Source: Caulobacter segnis ATCC 21756 (GTDB taxonomy: Bacteria > Pseudomonadota > Alphaproteobacteria > Caulobacterales > Caulobacteraceae). From it: a stretch of 64,000 nt of DNA. Below are positions 7,349-15,889 of this stretch, in pieces. Position 1 is the stretch's first letter. Each line of letters opens with the position of its first letter. The notes beneath the pieces were generated by a model that made no database searches, had not been told where the DNA came from, and was given only the letters and a program-made list of their open reading frames with translations. The stretch is taken from assembly GCF_000092285.1 (NCBI RefSeq), contig NC_014100.1:3348001-3412000 (forward strand), written 5' to 3'. Made by a program: the position numbers and the translations under genes.

Positions 7349-10300
7349 ATGGACAAGATCATCCAGGTCGGCGCGGGCAATATTTCGACGCAGTATCCGG
7401 AGGGCTCTCAAGGGCCGACCGAAAGCGTCAACAACAAACCCGTAGCCCCGCGCATCACCGACGACTTCACGGGCGCGCCGCCGAGCAATTCGGTCTTCAG
7501 CTCACTGGTCTTCGCCCAGTGGGGTCCGTTCTCGGGCGTGATGCAGCTGGATCCGATGGCGGTCCAGACCGACGCCAAGGGTTTGAACCTTGGTTATACC
7601 GACACGCCTCGCGTGACGGAGGAAGGCTACAACTACGACTACCACAGCGACTTGAGCCTCGGCTTGTCAGGCCTGAACGCCAGCGGCACCAAGCTGGCCG
7701 CGGCGACGGACTGGACCGCCACCGCCGACTGGGACGGGCAGATGCGCGCGACCATGGGTCAGGGCCTGCCGTTCGTCTACGTGACGCGCGACAGCCAGGC
7801 CGACGTGGTGATCGACTTCAACCAGCAGACCGGGCCCTCGCGCGACGTCCCGGTCAATCCGCTGAGCTATCAGCTCACTGGGCTGGACGGGGCGTTCACC
7901 GGCAAGGCGCTTCAGTTCAACTTCCCCGTCGACGCGGGCCAGAAGGTCGCCGACGGCATCCAGTTTCGCGTCTCGTACGACTTCAACGGCGACGGCAAGA
8001 CCGATCGCATAGAAACCTACGACTGGTTCGCGACCGACGCGGCGTCAGGCGACGAGAGCTACACGGGCACGAAGATGATCAGCGCCACGGGCGCGATGGC
8101 CGATATGAAGAACGGCTCGGTCAAGGTCGAGCTTTGGCGCGCCAATGGCGTCGACGACGTGCTGGTGCGGACCAATGACGCGGCAAGCTACGTCAAGCTG
8201 CCCTACGCCAATCTAACCTCGGCCGACGGCGCCGCCACGGACGGCACGCTCTATCTTGGCGGCGGCGCCAAGGCTGGCGGCGATCCCGCCAAGCTGGCGA
8301 CCGCCGTCAGCGGCGAGGCGGTCTATGACACCACCAAGGTCCCGCCCGGCCTCAGCGTCGGCGGCTACAACGGTCCTGGCCGGGTGTGGTACGCCCAGGA
8401 CGGGGTGATCGGCGTCACCATTAACGGCAAGAATTACGGCGTTTTCGGCCCAACCGGCTCCACCTGGACCTTCACCGATCACGGCGTGACGTCCAATCTG
8501 GGTGGCAAGGACTACTACTCGGTCGCCGTCCTGCCCGACAGCTCGGTCAAGACACTGATGAGCTATCGCGCCCACGCCTACGCCTTCGTCACCGACACCA
8601 AATCCTCCTTCACCGTCGACTACGCCAGCGGAAAGCTGGTGACGACCTTCGAGGCGACCACCGACATGAAGGAGACGGGCCCGGGCCTGTCGAAGGATCC
8701 CCTGATGGCGCTCTATCGCCACCAATACATCAATTCCTACTCTCCCCTCGGCGAGGTCAGCTACGCCTCGCCGCGCGGTGAGATGAAGGTCCTGGCGAGC
8801 GGCTCGACTTTCCAGACCTCGATGGACATCGCGCCGATCCTGCCGATCCTGCCTTTCGTCGGCGACGCCGGCCAAAAACAGCAGCTGATCGACATGATTC
8901 ACGGCGAGCTGAAGGCTTTCCTCTCGGCCCAGAACAGCCCGCTCGAGGGCGACACCTACTGGGGGGCGCGTCAAAACGCCAAGTTCGGCGACCTGGCCCT
9001 GATGGCCCAGATGGTCGGCTACGGACAGGCCAAGGACGTCTTCGTCAAGGCGATCGAGGAGCAGCTGGAGAAGTGGTTCACCGCCGATGACGGCGACAAG
9101 TTCCAGTTCGTCTACGACAAGCAGTGGGCGACGCTCATCGGCTTCCCGGCCAACTTCAACTCCGACGACAAGCTCAACGACCACCATTTCCACTACGGCT
9201 ACATCATCAACGCCGCCGCCACTGTGGCCCAACTCGATCCCGAGTGGGCCAAGCAGGAAAAGTGGGGCGCGATGGTCAACGAGCTGATCCAGGACGCGGC
9301 CAACGACGACCGCAACGACACGACCTACGGGTTCCTGCGCAACTTCGACCCCTATGCCGGGCACAGCTGGGCCTCCGGCACGGGCATCGGCCAAAACCAG
9401 GAGTCGGCCTCCGAGGCCCTGGAGTTCGCCAGCGCGGTGGCGCGCTGGGGCGCGGTGACTGGCCAGCAGAAGCTCGCCGATCTCGGCGTCTATCTACACA
9501 CCACCGAGTCTATCGCGTTCGAGCAGTACTGGCAGGACGTCGACAACAAGGTATTCCCCGATGGCGTCCGGCGTTCGATCATGGGCATCGTCGGCGACAA
9601 TGGCGCGAAGTTCACCAACTTCTTCGACGGGGATCCGGCGCACATCATCGGCATCCAGTACACGCCGATCAACGCCGGGTCGCTGTTCATGGCCGGTCAC
9701 AAGGCCGAGCTGCTCTCGGAGATCAAAGAGCTGTGGGCTATGCAGAACCCCGGCCGCCCCACCGAGTGGATGAACGGCTCGCAGATGGCCCTGGCCCTGG
9801 CCGATCCTGAGGCGGCGCTCAAGGATTTCTTCGCCAATCCACAGTACCAGAGCGGCGCCGGCGAAGAGTCCCGCGCCTATACCCTGCAGTGGATCCAGAC
9901 CCTCGTGGCGCTCGGCGCGCCTGATCTGTCGATCAAGGCCGACAGCGCCTTCGCCGTCGCCTACGACAAGGCGGGTGCCAAGAGTTACACGGCGTTCAAT
10001 CCGGGCGCGTCTGCGATCATTGTGAAGTTCTCGGACGGCGTGCAACTGGCCGTCGAGCCCGGCGATCTCGTCACCCGGACCGCCGACGGCAGAACCATCA
10101 GCACCGACTTCCAGAACAAGGACATTCCGTTCCGGCCGCCAGGCGTCCCCATGGACCTGCCGACCGATCCGCCGCAATACGCCCTGACGACGATCGCCAA
10201 AAGCGGCGACCTGACGCTATCGGTCGAGGACAAGACCGGAACGGCCTGGATCACCATCGGTGACGCCGCCCCCAAGGCAATGATCCGGGGCGATGGCCGC

Positions 10301-10999
10301 CAGGCCGTCCAGATCGACGCGACCACCACGATGATCGGCATAGGCCGCGACGCCACCGGCGCGATCGTCGTGCTGGGGGCCACCAAGGGCGGTGAGCCGT
10401 TCTACCCTTACAAGGTCGATAGCGGCCTTCACCTGGGCGGCAATGGCGGCGCTGTCTATAAGAGCGACTGGAAGACTCTGGAGCCCATGTTCGGCGCCGA
10501 CATCAACGGCGACGGGACTATTCTGCGCGGCGACCTGAAGCTCGTGGCCCAGAACGGCGACCTAAAGCTGCTCACCGACACCGGCACGGGATTGGCCTAC
10601 TACCAGGACGGGGAGCGGCCTTTGCGCGGCGTCTCGCGCACCGGAGAGGGCCCCAGCCTTCTGGTGCGGGATGGCTGGACCCTCTCCGGGATCGGCCGGG
10701 ACGAAAACGGCGCGGTCCGTATCCTCGACACCATGGATAACGCTGGCGTCAGCTATGGCTGGACGCTGAACGCCCAAGGCGTCTGGACGGGCGAAACGCG
10801 CTACGACGACGCCAACCTCTCCGAGGGCGAAGCGCTTTTCCAGAAAGACCTCGACGGTGACGGCAAGGTTCCCGCCGCACCTCCGCAGTTGATCGCCGCC
10901 AACGGAAAGCTGCGCTTGCTCTTCGATCCGGCCACGGGTCACGCCATGGTCCAGCTCGAGGATGGCGCGCGACTGACCCTGACGCGTGGGCGGCCCTGA
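7349..10999 (+). CDS. GH81 endo-1,3-beta-glucanase with C-terminal repeats, frameshifted near its end
   Basis: 1216 residues before a premature stop. Residues ~35-885 match glycoside hydrolase family 81, which cleaves beta-1,3-glucan (laminarin, curdlan, fungal wall). The putative catalytic Asp is D611 in N-D-H-H-F-H-Y-G-Y, and the paired Glu residues are E685 and E689 in N-Q-E-S-A-S-E-A-L-E-F. There is no N-terminal signal peptide. From about residue 930 the protein changes to ~110-residue repeats with D-x-N/D-G-D-G loops (ADINGDGTILRGDL, DLDGDGKV) and W-T-L/W-I-L strands, resembling the Trp-rich C-terminal modules of type I secreted proteins. The frame then stops; two more repeat units continue in the +1 frame (10986-11621). 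Downstream lie a type I ATPase and membrane-fusion protein, so the enzyme is probably exported by them. Confidence 0.85.
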   Translation: MDKIIQVGAGNISTQYPEGSQGPTESVNNKPVAPRITDDFTGAPPSNSVFSSLVFAQWGPFSGVMQLDPMAVQTDAKGLNLGYTDTPRVTEEGYNYDYHSDLSLGLSGLNASGTKLAAATDWTATADWDGQMRATMGQGLPFVYVTRDSQADVVIDFNQQTGPSRDVPVNPLSYQLTGLDGAFTGKALQFNFPVDAGQKVADGIQFRVSYDFNGDGKTDRIETYDWFATDAASGDESYTGTKMISATGAMADMKNGSVKVELWRANGVDDVLVRTNDAASYVKLPYANLTSADGAATDGTLYLGGGAKAGGDPAKLATAVSGEAVYDTTKVPPGLSVGGYNGPGRVWYAQDGVIGVTINGKNYGVFGPTGSTWTFTDHGVTSNLGGKDYYSVAVLPDSSVKTLMSYRAHAYAFVTDTKSSFTVDYASGKLVTTFEATTDMKETGPGLSKDPLMALYRHQYINSYSPLGEVSYASPRGEMKVLASGSTFQTSMDIAPILPILPFVGDAGQKQQLIDMIHGELKAFLSAQNSPLEGDTYWGARQNAKFGDLALMAQMVGYGQAKDVFVKAIEEQLEKWFTADDGDKFQFVYDKQWATLIGFPANFNSDDKLNDHHFHYGYIINAAATVAQLDPEWAKQEKWGAMVNELIQDAANDDRNDTTYGFLRNFDPYAGHSWASGTGIGQNQESASEALEFASAVARWGAVTGQQKLADLGVYLHTTESIAFEQYWQDVDNKVFPDGVRRSIMGIVGDNGAKFTNFFDGDPAHIIGIQYTPINAGSLFMAGHKAELLSEIKELWAMQNPGRPTEWMNGSQMALALADPEAALKDFFANPQYQSGAGEESRAYTLQWIQTLVALGAPDLSIKADSAFAVAYDKAGAKSYTAFNPGASAIIVKFSDGVQLAVEPGDLVTRTADGRTISTDFQNKDIPFRPPGVPMDLPTDPPQYALTTIAKSGDLTLSVEDKTGTAWITIGDAAPKAMIRGDGRQAVQIDATTTMIGIGRDATGAIVVLGATKGGEPFYPYKVDSGLHLGGNGGAVYKSDWKTLEPMFGADINGDGTILRGDLKLVAQNGDLKLLTDTGTGLAYYQDGERPLRGVSRTGEGPSLLVRDGWTLSGIGRDENGAVRILDTMDNAGVSYGWTLNAQGVWTGETRYDDANLSEGEALFQKDLDGDGKVPAAPPQLIAANGKLRLLFDPATGHAMVQLEDGARLTLTRGRP

Positions 11000-11621
11000 C
11001 GACCCAGTCTTGCTCGACCGCGGCGCCAAGCTCTTCGCGATCGGCCGGGACGACCAGGGGCGGCTGAGGGTGCTTGATGGCAATCCCGCCGACATGGGTC
11101 TCAACTCCCAGCATTGGGCCTGGATCCTGGATGAGAAGGGCCATTGGGTCGGCGAAGACGTCATCACCGGCGACAAGCTGCCAAAGGCCGAGGACATCTT
11201 CGGCTCCGACTTGAATGGCGACGGGGTTGTCGGCTCCAGCCCGTTCCGCACGGTTGAGAAGAACGGCGCGCAAGCCCTGCTGGTCGACCAACGGTCTGGC
11301 GCGGCGATGGTGTCGATCGCTGGCGCAGAGCCCGTCGCTATCACCCGCGACGGCTGGGATAGGGTGCTGCAGCAGCGCGGCGAATGGAGCCTGGCCGCGA
11401 TCGCGACCGACGACCAAGGCCGCACCCGCGTCCTGGACGCCAGCCCGTTCTCCGACGCGCGCTACGCCTGGATCCTCGACGCCAACGGCCATTTCGTCGG
11501 CGAGGAGTCGTTCGACAAGTCCAATGTCGGCAAGGCCGAGACGCTGTTCTCCGTCGACCTGGATCGCGACGGGATCATCGGCTACCCGAGCGGCGCCGGT
11601 GGGCTGAGCGGGCTGGGCTAG
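10986..11621 (+). pseudogene. Frameshifted C-terminal part of the GH81 protein (repeat region)
   Basis: 211 codons in the +1 frame relative to the gene upstream, with no ribosome-binding site of their own. The translation continues the same repeats (L-F-A-I-G-R-D-D-Q-G-R-L-R-V-L-D, W-A-W-I-L-D, SDLNGDGVVG, VDLDRDGIIG), so this is the missing C-terminus. Removing one G from the GGG at 10988-10990 joins the frames smoothly as T-R-G-G-P-D-D-P-V-L. The repaired product would be 1423 residues, with the secretion signal at this new C-terminus. A real mutation, an assembly error or a translational slip cannot be told apart here. Confidence 0.8.
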
Positions 11622-11655
11622 CCCGCCGGCCCGATCTCGAACCGCTTTCCGACTC

Positions 11656-11681
11656 GCGCGGGACGGCTGGCCGTCCCGCGC
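11656..11681 (+). terminator. Hairpin between the GH81 C-terminus and the secretion ATPase gene
   Basis: Perfect 11-bp stem (GCGCGGGACGG, loop CTGG, complement) followed by a weak pyrimidine stretch. It may be a terminator or an attenuator or processing site lowering expression of the transporter relative to the substrate, as in hly-type operons. Confidence 0.6.
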
Positions 11682-11729
11682 ATCTTCCGTTTCAAACAGC
11701 GCGGCGAACGTCGCGGCCCAGTTGGCCCC

Positions 11730-13865
11730 ATGACCCCATCTGATCCCACGGCCGAGAGCGGCCCGATCGCCCTGGCGAGCCTCCTGGCGATGCACCGCAT
11801 CGCCACGGACGCCGCCCAGCTGCGCCACGCCATCGGACATCACCAGCCCCTGTCGCCGATCGATCTGGTGCGCCTGGCCCGCAAGCACGAGGGCGTGCGC
11901 GCCCGGCATCGCACCGCCCGCTGGGCGGATCTGACCAAGTTGCCCCTACCCGCCTTGGCGCGCGGCGTCGACGGCTGGTTCATTCTGGGCCGGGTGGCTG
12001 GCGAGGACGCGCTCGTCCAGTATCCCGGCGCGGAGATCGCCAAGATCGCTCGGCCGACGCTGGAGGCCGACTGGACCGGCGACCTAGTGCTCATCACCAC
12101 GCGGGAAGATGTCGGCGGCTCCACCCGCGCGTTCGACCTAAGTTGGTTCGTGCCGCAGATCGCCAAATATCGGCGGCTGATTGGCGAGGTCCTGCTGATA
12201 ACCCTGGCCATCAACCTGCTGGGCCTAGCCGCACCGCTCTTCTTCCAGAACATCGTCGACAAGGTCCTGGTCCACAACACGCTCTCGACCCTGACGGTGC
12301 TGGCGATCGGGTTCGTGGCCGTCTCGCTCTGGGAGACCGCGTTCGGATGGCTGCGTACCCGTCTCTATTCGGAGACCAGCCAGAAGATCGACGTGGAGCT
12401 TGGCAGCAAGCTCTTCTGGCACATGTTGCGTCTGCCGCTGGGCTATTTCGAAGCGCGTCGCGTCGGCGACACGGCCATGCGCGTTCGGCAGCTGGAGTCG
12501 ATCCGCGAGTTCCTGACCAACGCCTCGCTGACGGTGCTGGTCGATCCGCTGTTCACGATCGTCTTTCTCGTCGCGATGTGGGTCTACTCACCGTCCCTCT
12601 TTCTCATCTCGGTCCTGGCCCTGCCGGCCTATGTCGCCGTGGCCGTCCTGATCACCGGGCCACTGCGCGCGCGGATCAACGAGAAGTTCGAGCGCGGCGC
12701 GGCCAACAACGCCCTGCTGATCGAGAGCATCGGCGGCATCCAGACCGTAAAGGCCTCGGCCGTGGAGCCCCAGTGGCAGGATCGCTGGGAGCGGCAGCTG
12801 GCCGGCTACTCCCTGGCCAGCCAGCACGTCATCAATCTGGGCAACACCGGCAGCCAGGCCATCCAGCTGATCTCCAAACTGAACATGGCGGCCATCCTCT
12901 ATTTCGGCGCCAAGGCGGTGATCGCGCATGACCTGACGGTGGGAGGCCTGGTCGCCTTCAACATGTTCGCCCAGCGGGTCTCGGGTCCGGTCATCCGCAT
13001 GGCCCAGCTCTGGCAGGATTTCCAGCAGGTGCGGCTGTCGATCGACCGTCTGGGCGACGTACTAAACCAGCCAACGGAACCGGGGGCGGGCAGCCGCGTC
13101 ACGCTCCCCGACATTGTCGGGACCATCAGCTTCGAGGGCGTCAAGTTCCGCTACGGCCTCGACGGGCCGTGGACCTTGGAGGACATCGACCTTGTCGTTC
13201 CGGCTGGGCGCTCGATCGGCATCGTGGGCTCCTCGGGCTCCGGCAAGTCGACCCTGACGAAGTTGCTTCAGCGGCTGTACGTCCCCGCCTCCGGGAGGGT
13301 GTTGATCGACGGCGTCGATATTGCGCAGATCGACCCGGCCTGGCTGCGGCGGCAGATCGGCGTGGTGCTGCAGGAAAACCTGCTGTTCACGCGAAGCGTG
13401 CGCGAGAACATCGCCATCGCCAATCCCGCGACGCCACTCGAAGCCGTCATCGAGGCGGCCAAGCTGGCCGGGGCTCATGATTTCATTACCCGGCTTCCCC
13501 AAGGGTACGACAGCCTCATTGAGGAACGGGGAACCAATCTGTCTGGCGGGCAGCGCCAGCGCCTGGCGATCGCCCGCGCCCTTGTGACCAATCCGCGGAT
13601 CCTGATTTTCGACGAGGCCACCTCGGCCCTCGACGCCGAAAGTGAGGAGATCATCCAGGCCAACCTGAAAGCCATGGCGCGGGGTAGGACGGTGCTGATC
13701 ATCGCCCACCGTCTTTCGGCGATCCGCCAGTGCGACAGCATCATCGCTCTGGAGAAAGGACGCATCGTCGAGCGCGGCGACCATGCCGAACTCATGGCCT
13801 TTAACGGCCGCTACGCCGACTTGCACCGACGACAGCTTGGCGCCAGCCAGGGAGTTGCCGCATGA
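11730..13865 (+). CDS. Type I secretion ABC transporter, HlyB-like permease/ATPase
   Basis: 711 residues. An N-terminal C39-peptidase-like domain (~1-125) has E-S-G-P-I-A-L-A-S-L-L in place of the cysteine-containing active-site segment, so it is a non-proteolytic CLD as in HlyB. Next comes the membrane region starting at F-V-P-Q-I-A-K-Y-R-R-L-I and DKVLVHNTLSTLTVLAIGF, then an ATPase with Walker A GSSGSGKST, signature L-S-G-G-Q-R-Q-R-L-A-I-A-R-A-L, Walker B I-L-I-F-D-E-A-T-S-A-L-D and the H-loop A-H-R-L-S. It exports unfolded proteins with C-terminal signals across both membranes with the fusion protein encoded next and an outer-membrane TolC-like channel, which is not in the window. The GH81 protein just upstream is the obvious substrate. 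Confidence 0.93.
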   Translation: MTPSDPTAESGPIALASLLAMHRIATDAAQLRHAIGHHQPLSPIDLVRLARKHEGVRARHRTARWADLTKLPLPALARGVDGWFILGRVAGEDALVQYPGAEIAKIARPTLEADWTGDLVLITTREDVGGSTRAFDLSWFVPQIAKYRRLIGEVLLITLAINLLGLAAPLFFQNIVDKVLVHNTLSTLTVLAIGFVAVSLWETAFGWLRTRLYSETSQKIDVELGSKLFWHMLRLPLGYFEARRVGDTAMRVRQLESIREFLTNASLTVLVDPLFTIVFLVAMWVYSPSLFLISVLALPAYVAVAVLITGPLRARINEKFERGAANNALLIESIGGIQTVKASAVEPQWQDRWERQLAGYSLASQHVINLGNTGSQAIQLISKLNMAAILYFGAKAVIAHDLTVGGLVAFNMFAQRVSGPVIRMAQLWQDFQQVRLSIDRLGDVLNQPTEPGAGSRVTLPDIVGTISFEGVKFRYGLDGPWTLEDIDLVVPAGRSIGIVGSSGSGKSTLTKLLQRLYVPASGRVLIDGVDIAQIDPAWLRRQIGVVLQENLLFTRSVRENIAIANPATPLEAVIEAAKLAGAHDFITRLPQGYDSLIEERGTNLSGGQRQRLAIARALVTNPRILIFDEATSALDAESEEIIQANLKAMARGRTVLIIAHRLSAIRQCDSIIALEKGRIVERGDHAELMAFNGRYADLHRRQLGASQGVAA

Positions 13866-15253
13866 GCGACTGGAAGCACTATGTGAGGCAATGGCGCCAA
13901 GCGGTGCGCGCCGAGCGCGAACGTCTCAAGGTCCGGCTTTCGCCCGCCGAGCCGGACTTCTTGCCGGCAGCGCTGGAGGTGATCGAGCGGCCGGTTTCGC
14001 CGACCGCGCGCCTGACGAGCTGGCTTCTTCTCACGGGGCTCGTGTTGACGCTTCTATGGGCCGCAGTTGGCCAGGTGGACATCGTGGCTTCGGCGGAAGG
14101 CGCGATCACGCCCACCGACAACGTCAAACTGGTTCAGGCCTCCGGTCCTGGCGTCGTCCGTCATATCCACGTGCGCGAAGGCGACTGGGTCCGTCGGGGC
14201 GCCCCTCTAATCGACCTGGACCCGACCGTGTCCGGCGCCGAGGAAATCCAGGCGGCGGCTGCTCTGGCAGCCGCGCGGATCGAGGCCGCCCGGAGCCTTG
14301 CCGTCGCCGACGCCCTGTCGGGACGGAGCGCCTCATTCGAACCCGCCGCCGATCTTCCCGCCGAGGTGGCGCACACCCAGCGCCGCCTGGTCGAGGCCCA
14401 GCTGGCTCAATCGCGCTCGGGCCAGGCCTCTTTGCTAGACGCGCGCGCCGCGGCCTTGGCCGACGCCCGTTCGGCTCAGGCCCAGATCGACAAGTACAAT
14501 GCGACCTTGCCGATCCTGGACAAGCAGATCGCGGGCATGAATGCCTTGGCCGCCAAGGGCTACGCGCCGGGGATGCGGCTCATGGAGCTTAACCGTCAGC
14601 GCGGCGCCGAGGCCGGCGAGCGCGAGGTCGCCCGCGCCCAGCGCGAGCGCGCCTTGGCCGATGCGCGCAAGTTCGCCGCTCAAGCCAACGAGGCCGCGCA
14701 GGACGCCCGCCAACGCGCGCTGTCGGACCTCGCACGGGCGCAGAGCGAAGTGGTGCTGCGCGGCGAGGAGCTGCGCAAAGCCCGTGAGAAATCAAGACTC
14801 CAGCGTCTGGTCGCGCCGGTTGACGGCTCAATCCAGCAGCTGGACGTCCACACGGTAGGAGGGGTGGTTGAAGCGGCCAAGCCCCTGATGATCGTGGTGC
14901 CCGACGGCGCCCTCACGGTTCAAGCCAGGGTGCTGAACAAGGACGCTGGCTTCGTGCGCGCAGGACAACCCGTCGCCGTGAAGCTGCAGGCCTTCCCCTT
15001 CACGGTCTATGGGACCGTGCCCGGCCGCATCGTGTCGATCAGCCGCGACGCCGTGCCGGACAAGGACGTTGGTCCCTACTTCCTGGCCCGCATCGCGCTG
15101 GAACGCGATCGGATCGACACGCCCAAAGGCCCAGTCAAGCTCACCGCCGGTCTTGCAGCGACTAGCGACATCGTCGTCGGGCGGCGCTCGATCCTGGCCT
15201 ATCTGGTCGGGCCGATCGAGCAGATCCGTCGCGAGGCGGGACGCGAACGCTAG
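13862..15253 (+). CDS. Type I secretion membrane-fusion protein, HlyD family
   Basis: 463 residues. A short cytoplasmic N-terminus is followed by one transmembrane helix (~50-70), the lipoyl/barrel segment V-D-I-V-A-S-A-E-G-A-I-T-P, a long alanine-rich coiled coil (~120-310) and the returning lipoyl half R-L-V-A-P-V-D-G-S-I-Q-Q-L, then a beta-barrel C-terminal region ending in the typical G-R-R-S-I-L-A-Y-L-V-G-P-I. It bridges the inner-membrane ATPase and a TolC-type outer-membrane channel. The start overlaps the ATPase stop by 4 nt (ATGA), indicating translational coupling. No outer-membrane partner gene follows; the region after it is the first of the two long direct repeats. Confidence 0.93.
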   Translation: MSDWKHYVRQWRQAVRAERERLKVRLSPAEPDFLPAALEVIERPVSPTARLTSWLLLTGLVLTLLWAAVGQVDIVASAEGAITPTDNVKLVQASGPGVVRHIHVREGDWVRRGAPLIDLDPTVSGAEEIQAAAALAAARIEAARSLAVADALSGRSASFEPAADLPAEVAHTQRRLVEAQLAQSRSGQASLLDARAAALADARSAQAQIDKYNATLPILDKQIAGMNALAAKGYAPGMRLMELNRQRGAEAGEREVARAQRERALADARKFAAQANEAAQDARQRALSDLARAQSEVVLRGEELRKAREKSRLQRLVAPVDGSIQQLDVHTVGGVVEAAKPLMIVVPDGALTVQARVLNKDAGFVRAGQPVAVKLQAFPFTVYGTVPGRIVSISRDAVPDKDVGPYFLARIALERDRIDTPKGPVKLTAGLAATSDIVVGRRSILAYLVGPIEQIRREAGRER

Positions 15254-15409
15254 CTTGGCCGGGCCGGGCGAGCTCGGGAGCGAGCCGGGCGCTGCTGCAC
15301 GGGTCGTGACGACGGTCAGAAAGCGGCTCTTCCCAACATCAGTATTGAGTCAGGTTTGCCCGCAGCTGGGAACGCGCTGCTCGCCTCGTCCCGGTCTCCA
15401 GCAAGCGGA

Positions 15410-15692
15410 CCTTCCCAACGGAAGAGATGAGTCAAACTCACCTGTTGGCCTCACGGGAAACCACCGCCAAGATGTGCCGAGCCCGAGGCCGTAGCTTCAC
15501 CGTGACAGAGCGCCCGGCCGGCAATGTGCTTGCCAGTTATTTGCCAGAAACGATCCCAAAAGGATCGAAAAGGACGCCGCGAGACCCAACAGAAGCGCCC
15601 TATTCTGCTAGGTTTGAGCTAGATCGGCCGTTGTTCACACCTAGGGGGGGGGGGGGGGGGGGTCACAGGTTCAACCCCTGCCGAATCCACCA
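15410..15692 (+). repeat. Direct repeat copy 1 with tRNA-3'-end-like terminus (possible att-like site)
   Basis: Similar to 21735-22006 over its whole length; the best conserved core is GGCAATGTGCTTGCCAGTTA followed by TTTGCCAGAAACGA. It ends with ACAGG-TTCAACC-CCTGC (T-arm-like, 15665-15681), then CGAATCC, A and CCA at 15690-15692. Such 3' ends of tRNA genes are typical attachment sites of tyrosine integrases. Here the T-stem has a mismatch and no matching 5' half is visible, so this is a relic, not a working tRNA. Confidence 0.6.
15644..15662 (+). repeat. Homopolymer of 19 G
   Basis: An uninterrupted G19 tract just before the T-arm-like sequence of repeat copy 1. The equivalent place in copy 2 (21972-21976) has only five G. 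Such a tract is prone to slippage and also to sequencing or assembly error in length. Confidence 0.9.
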
Positions 15693-15889
15693 TTTTATCC
15701 TTATTTTACCGCGACTTGCGGCGCACCGAGCGTGCCATTTGCGGCGCTATCGCCCCAGAAACCCCAGTTTCGAGCCCTCCAACCCGCGAGCCGAATACTT
15801 GCGAGACTGGGTTGCCGAGGCTGTGAAGAAATCGGCGCGTCCGAGGCGGTCACTTTCTTGTCGCGGCTCTGCTCAAAGCGACTTTGGGC

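Larger units (their letters stand above)
15254..15889. other. 636-bp non-coding region holding repeat copy 1
   Basis: No convincing gene. From about 15410 it holds the first copy of a degenerate ~275-bp repeat that reappears at 21735-22006, including a run of 19 G and a tRNA-3'-end-like terminus. A 208-codon plus-strand frame crosses it, but it translates the G run as polyglycine and overlaps the permease gene, so it is not taken as coding. Confidence 0.6.

Noticed and set aside
7015..8178. Plus-strand frame of 387 codons overlapping the GH81 start
   Set aside because: Arg-rich translation, out of phase with the GH81 gene, no motif and no ribosome-binding site.
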